Shown here piece after piece: positions 48,183-49,961 of a stretch of DNA of 49,961 nucleotides. The translations under genes were made by a program, and so were the position numbers. The stretch's first letter is position 1. Every line of letters starts with the position of its first letter. Source of the DNA: Bacillota bacterium (GTDB taxonomy: Bacteria > Bacillota > Sulfobacillia > RBS10-35 > JAJYVN01). Below the pieces are notes generated by a model. The model was not told where the DNA came from. It searched no databases and saw only the letters and a program-made list of their open reading frames with translations. The stretch is taken from positions 1 to 49,961 of the forward strand of contig JAJZMB010000039.1 of the NCBI GenBank assembly GCA_021803205.1, in the 5' to 3' direction.

Positions 48183-48800
48183 ATGCCGAAGTTCGAAGTG
48201 CCGCCGCTGACGTATGGCTTCGACGCCCTTGAACCGCACATCGACGCTCGTACCATGGAGATCCATCACGACCGCCACCACGCGGCCTATGTCAACAACG
48301 CCAACGCCGCCCTGGAAGGCCACGCGGAGTTGCAGGCCAAGAGCGTGGAAGGGCTGCTGCGCGACATCACCGCGGTTCCCGAAGCGATCCGTACGGCGGT
48401 GCGCAACAACGCCGGCGGCCACGCCAACCATTCGCTGTTCTGGAAGGTCATCGGCCCCGGCGGCGGCGGGCAGCCGTCCGGCGATCTGGCCGCCGCGATC
48501 AACGGCAACTGGGGGTCGTTGGACGGTTTCAAGGACGCCTTCGGCAAGGCCGCAGCCAGCCGCTTCGGCAGCGGTTGGGCATGGCTGGTTGTCGGCGCGG
48601 ATGGAAAACTCGCGATCACCAGCACGCCGAATCAGGACAGCCCGCTGATGGACGGCCAGACCCCGGTCCTCGGTCTGGATGTCTGGGAGCACGCTTACTA
48701 CCTCAAGTATCAGAACCGGCGCCCGGACTATATCGCGGCCTTCTGGAACGTGGTGCGCTGGGGCGAGGTCGCGGCAAGGTACGCTGCGGCCAAACGGTAG
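48183..48800 (+). CDS. Superoxide dismutase, Mn/Fe family
   Basis: A 205-residue Fe/Mn superoxide dismutase that turns superoxide into hydrogen peroxide and oxygen. Metal ligands are visible as [25 protein letters not shown] and [11 protein letters not shown]. The P-N-Q-D-S-P stretch, with Gln in the second-shell position, and G-P-G-G-G-G-Q-P favour manganese. There is no signal peptide, so it is cytoplasmic. ATG 48183 has GGAAAGGGG 7 nt upstream; the open frame extends further upstream without homology. A hairpin at 48821-48851 follows. Confidence 0.96.
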   Translation: MPKFEVPPLTYGFDALEPHIDARTMEIHHDRHHAAYVNNANAALEGHAELQAKSVEGLLRDITAVPEAIRTAVRNNAGGHANHSLFWKVIGPGGGGQPSGDLAAAINGNWGSLDGFKDAFGKAAASRFGSGWAWLVVGADGKLAITSTPNQDSPLMDGQTPVLGLDVWEHAYYLKYQNRRPDYIAAFWNVVRWGEVAARYAAAKR

Positions 48801-48820
48801 GGCATCCGTATAGATTCCGC

Positions 48821-48851
48821 GCGGGTGGGGGCGGAACGGCTCCCCACCCGC
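48821..48851 (+). terminator. Terminator after the superoxide dismutase gene
   Basis: A 10-bp perfect stem (48821-48830 with 48842-48851) with an 11-nt loop lies 20 nt past the stop. It also precedes the ribosome site of the next gene, so it could act as an attenuator if the two genes are cotranscribed. Confidence 0.55.
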
Positions 48852-48883
48852 TGCAGGCGCTGAAGTGGAAAGGGGAATCCTCG

Positions 48884-49747
48884 TTGGCGCTCGCGGTAGG
48901 CATGCGCATCCCGCCGAAGATCGGGGGACTCGGTTTGGAGGCAGTGGCGTCCTGGGCGCAGTCGGCCGGGCTCGGGGCCCTCGACCTGCCCCGCATCGAC
49001 GCGCCGAGCAAGGGCAGCCTGGATCAACACGGGCTGCGCCTTGGCACGGTGGACGCCGCCGGAACCGGTGACATCTTGAGCCGCGACGCCGAGCGTCGGC
49101 AGAAGGGCTCTGCGGCCCTCCGGACGCGCATCGACGATGTCGCCGCCCACGGGGGCCGCACCATCTTCATCTGCCTCGTCCCCGGCGAGCAGATGAGTCG
49201 ACGGGACGCCTTCAACGTCTGGGCGGAGGCGTTTCCGCCCATCGCCGAGTACGCCGAGTCCAAGGGTGTGTCCTTCGCCATCGAGGGCTGGCCCGGCGGC
49301 GGCCCGGTGTACCCGACGGTGGGATATACGCCGGAGGTCTTGCGGGCCATGTTCAAGCAGTGTCCGAGCCCCGCGCTTGGCCTCTGCTACGATCCGTCGC
49401 ATCTGGTCCGCCTCGGGATCGACCACCTCCGCTTCCTCGACGAATTCGCTCCCCGCGTCCGTCACTGCCACGGCAAGGACACCGAGATCCTGTCCGATGG
49501 TCAATACCTTTACGGCCGGATGCCCGCCGTCCTCGACCGGACGCCCGGCTTTTCGGAAGGCCCGTGGCGCTACTGCGTCCCCGGCGACGGGACCGTCCAA
49601 TGGGCACGGGTAGCCTACCGTCTGGAACAGGCCGGTTACGACGGCCCCATCTCCATCGAGCTCGAAGACGCCCGGTACTGGGGTACGGTGGAGAAGGAAC
49701 AGGCCGGTATCCGCAAGGCCCTGGCCCACCTCAAGGCCCACGCCTAG
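48884..49747 (+). CDS. Sugar phosphate isomerase/epimerase family protein
   Basis: A 287-residue TIM-barrel protein of the same broad family as the product at 15373-16179 but clearly divergent. It contains V-S-F-A-I-E-G-W-P-G-G-G-P, L-G-L-C-Y-D-P-S-H-L-V-R-L-G, H-C-H-G-K-D-T-E-I, and G-Y-D-G-P-I-S-I-E-L-E-D-A-R-Y-W, with the Glu, Asp and His metal ligands of the fold. This pattern resembles sugar or inosose isomerases linked to Gfo/Idh/MocA dehydrogenases. It starts at TTG 48884, with GGAAAGGGG 8 nt upstream. It follows the dismutase gene by 83 bp with no functional link apparent. Confidence 0.87.
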   Translation: MALAVGMRIPPKIGGLGLEAVASWAQSAGLGALDLPRIDAPSKGSLDQHGLRLGTVDAAGTGDILSRDAERRQKGSAALRTRIDDVAAHGGRTIFICLVPGEQMSRRDAFNVWAEAFPPIAEYAESKGVSFAIEGWPGGGPVYPTVGYTPEVLRAMFKQCPSPALGLCYDPSHLVRLGIDHLRFLDEFAPRVRHCHGKDTEILSDGQYLYGRMPAVLDRTPGFSEGPWRYCVPGDGTVQWARVAYRLEQAGYDGPISIELEDARYWGTVEKEQAGIRKALAHLKAHA

Positions 49748-49961
49748 TACGGCGCTGCGAATGTCGGTTTCCGCACTGGCCGAGAATGGTGGACGCTTGG
49801 GGGATTAGGGACACCGGAGCGGTGGCCTCGCAAGAGCGGACTTCTGCAGCGGCCACCCGGTGACGCTTCGCCTCCGGTGCGGCGTGCGGGCCGCTCCCGT
49901 ACCGCAGACCGCAGCCGCACACGATGTCGCATCCCCTCCCGCTGGCGCAGGGGTACCGGGG
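49748..49961. other. Window end, no gene seen
   Basis: The last 214 bp show no supported coding frame. Bases about 49760-49811 (beginning TGTCGGTTTCCGCACTGGCC and including GGTGGACGCTTGGGGGATTA) remind me of terminal sequence from IS21-like elements, but no transposase is in view. Confidence 0.3.

Overview
This window comes from a GC-rich, endospore-forming Gram-positive bacterium. The best phylogenetic evidence is an alpha/beta-type small acid-soluble spore protein gene (44669-44980), a YlxY-like sporulation deacetylase, a T-box leader in front of pheS, a YerC/TrpR-like regulator, MenA and ZapA, and the order infC-rpmI-rplT-trmH. A high-GC Firmicute of the Symbiobacterium/Thermaerobacter/Limnochorda kind fits, but the species is not identifiable from sequence alone.

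Layout. 1-3.8 kb: a LysR regulator (cut by the window edge) divergent from leuC, a methyltransferase and leuD. 4.3-5.4 kb: a lipoprotein with a YoaR-like domain and a degenerate NodB deacetylase domain. 5.7-10.5 kb (minus): an IclR regulator, a Tat lipoprotein sugar-binding protein and two MalF/MalG-type permeases; the IclR frame runs into the binding protein with no stop. 10.6-11.3 kb: a decayed copy of a repeated gene family. 11.4-12.9 kb: a membrane diguanylate cyclase with a C-terminal PAS domain. 13.5-17.6 kb: an MlrC-like protein, a sugar-phosphate isomerase and a sulfatase-fold hydrolase with a Thr in place of the usual Cys/Ser. 18.1-24.9 kb: a CDGSH protein, a Gfo/Idh/MocA dehydrogenase, a CsoR-led string of small membrane proteins, a UbiB/ABC1 kinase with a small partner, and ZapA. 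24.9-29.9 kb: an ABC-F ATPase, a divergent solute-binding lipoprotein, a VOC protein and a D-2-hydroxyacid dehydrogenase-like protein.

30-41 kb is mainly translation machinery: T-box-pheS-pheT (plus), a GH15 glucoamylase, then trmH-rplT-rpmI-infC (minus) with an infC leader attenuator, YerC, and a lipoprotein with seven 18-bp repeats. 41.5-50 kb: MenA, tRNA-Pro(CGG) with a clear promoter and terminator, an inositol-phosphatase, the SASP, a MurA-family enzyme with altered active-site residues, a decayed DacF-type carboxypeptidase, Mn-type superoxide dismutase and a second sugar isomerase.

The most unusual theme is start-codon choice. Five genes (infC, YerC, the binding protein at 27 kb, UbiB and an SPW-type membrane protein) appear to begin at ATC, ATT or CTG, each 6-8 nt after a strong Shine-Dalgarno sequence. 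In YerC and in the binding protein no ordinary start in the open frame gives an intact protein. A second theme is long perfect GC hairpins at gene ends that lack U-tracts.
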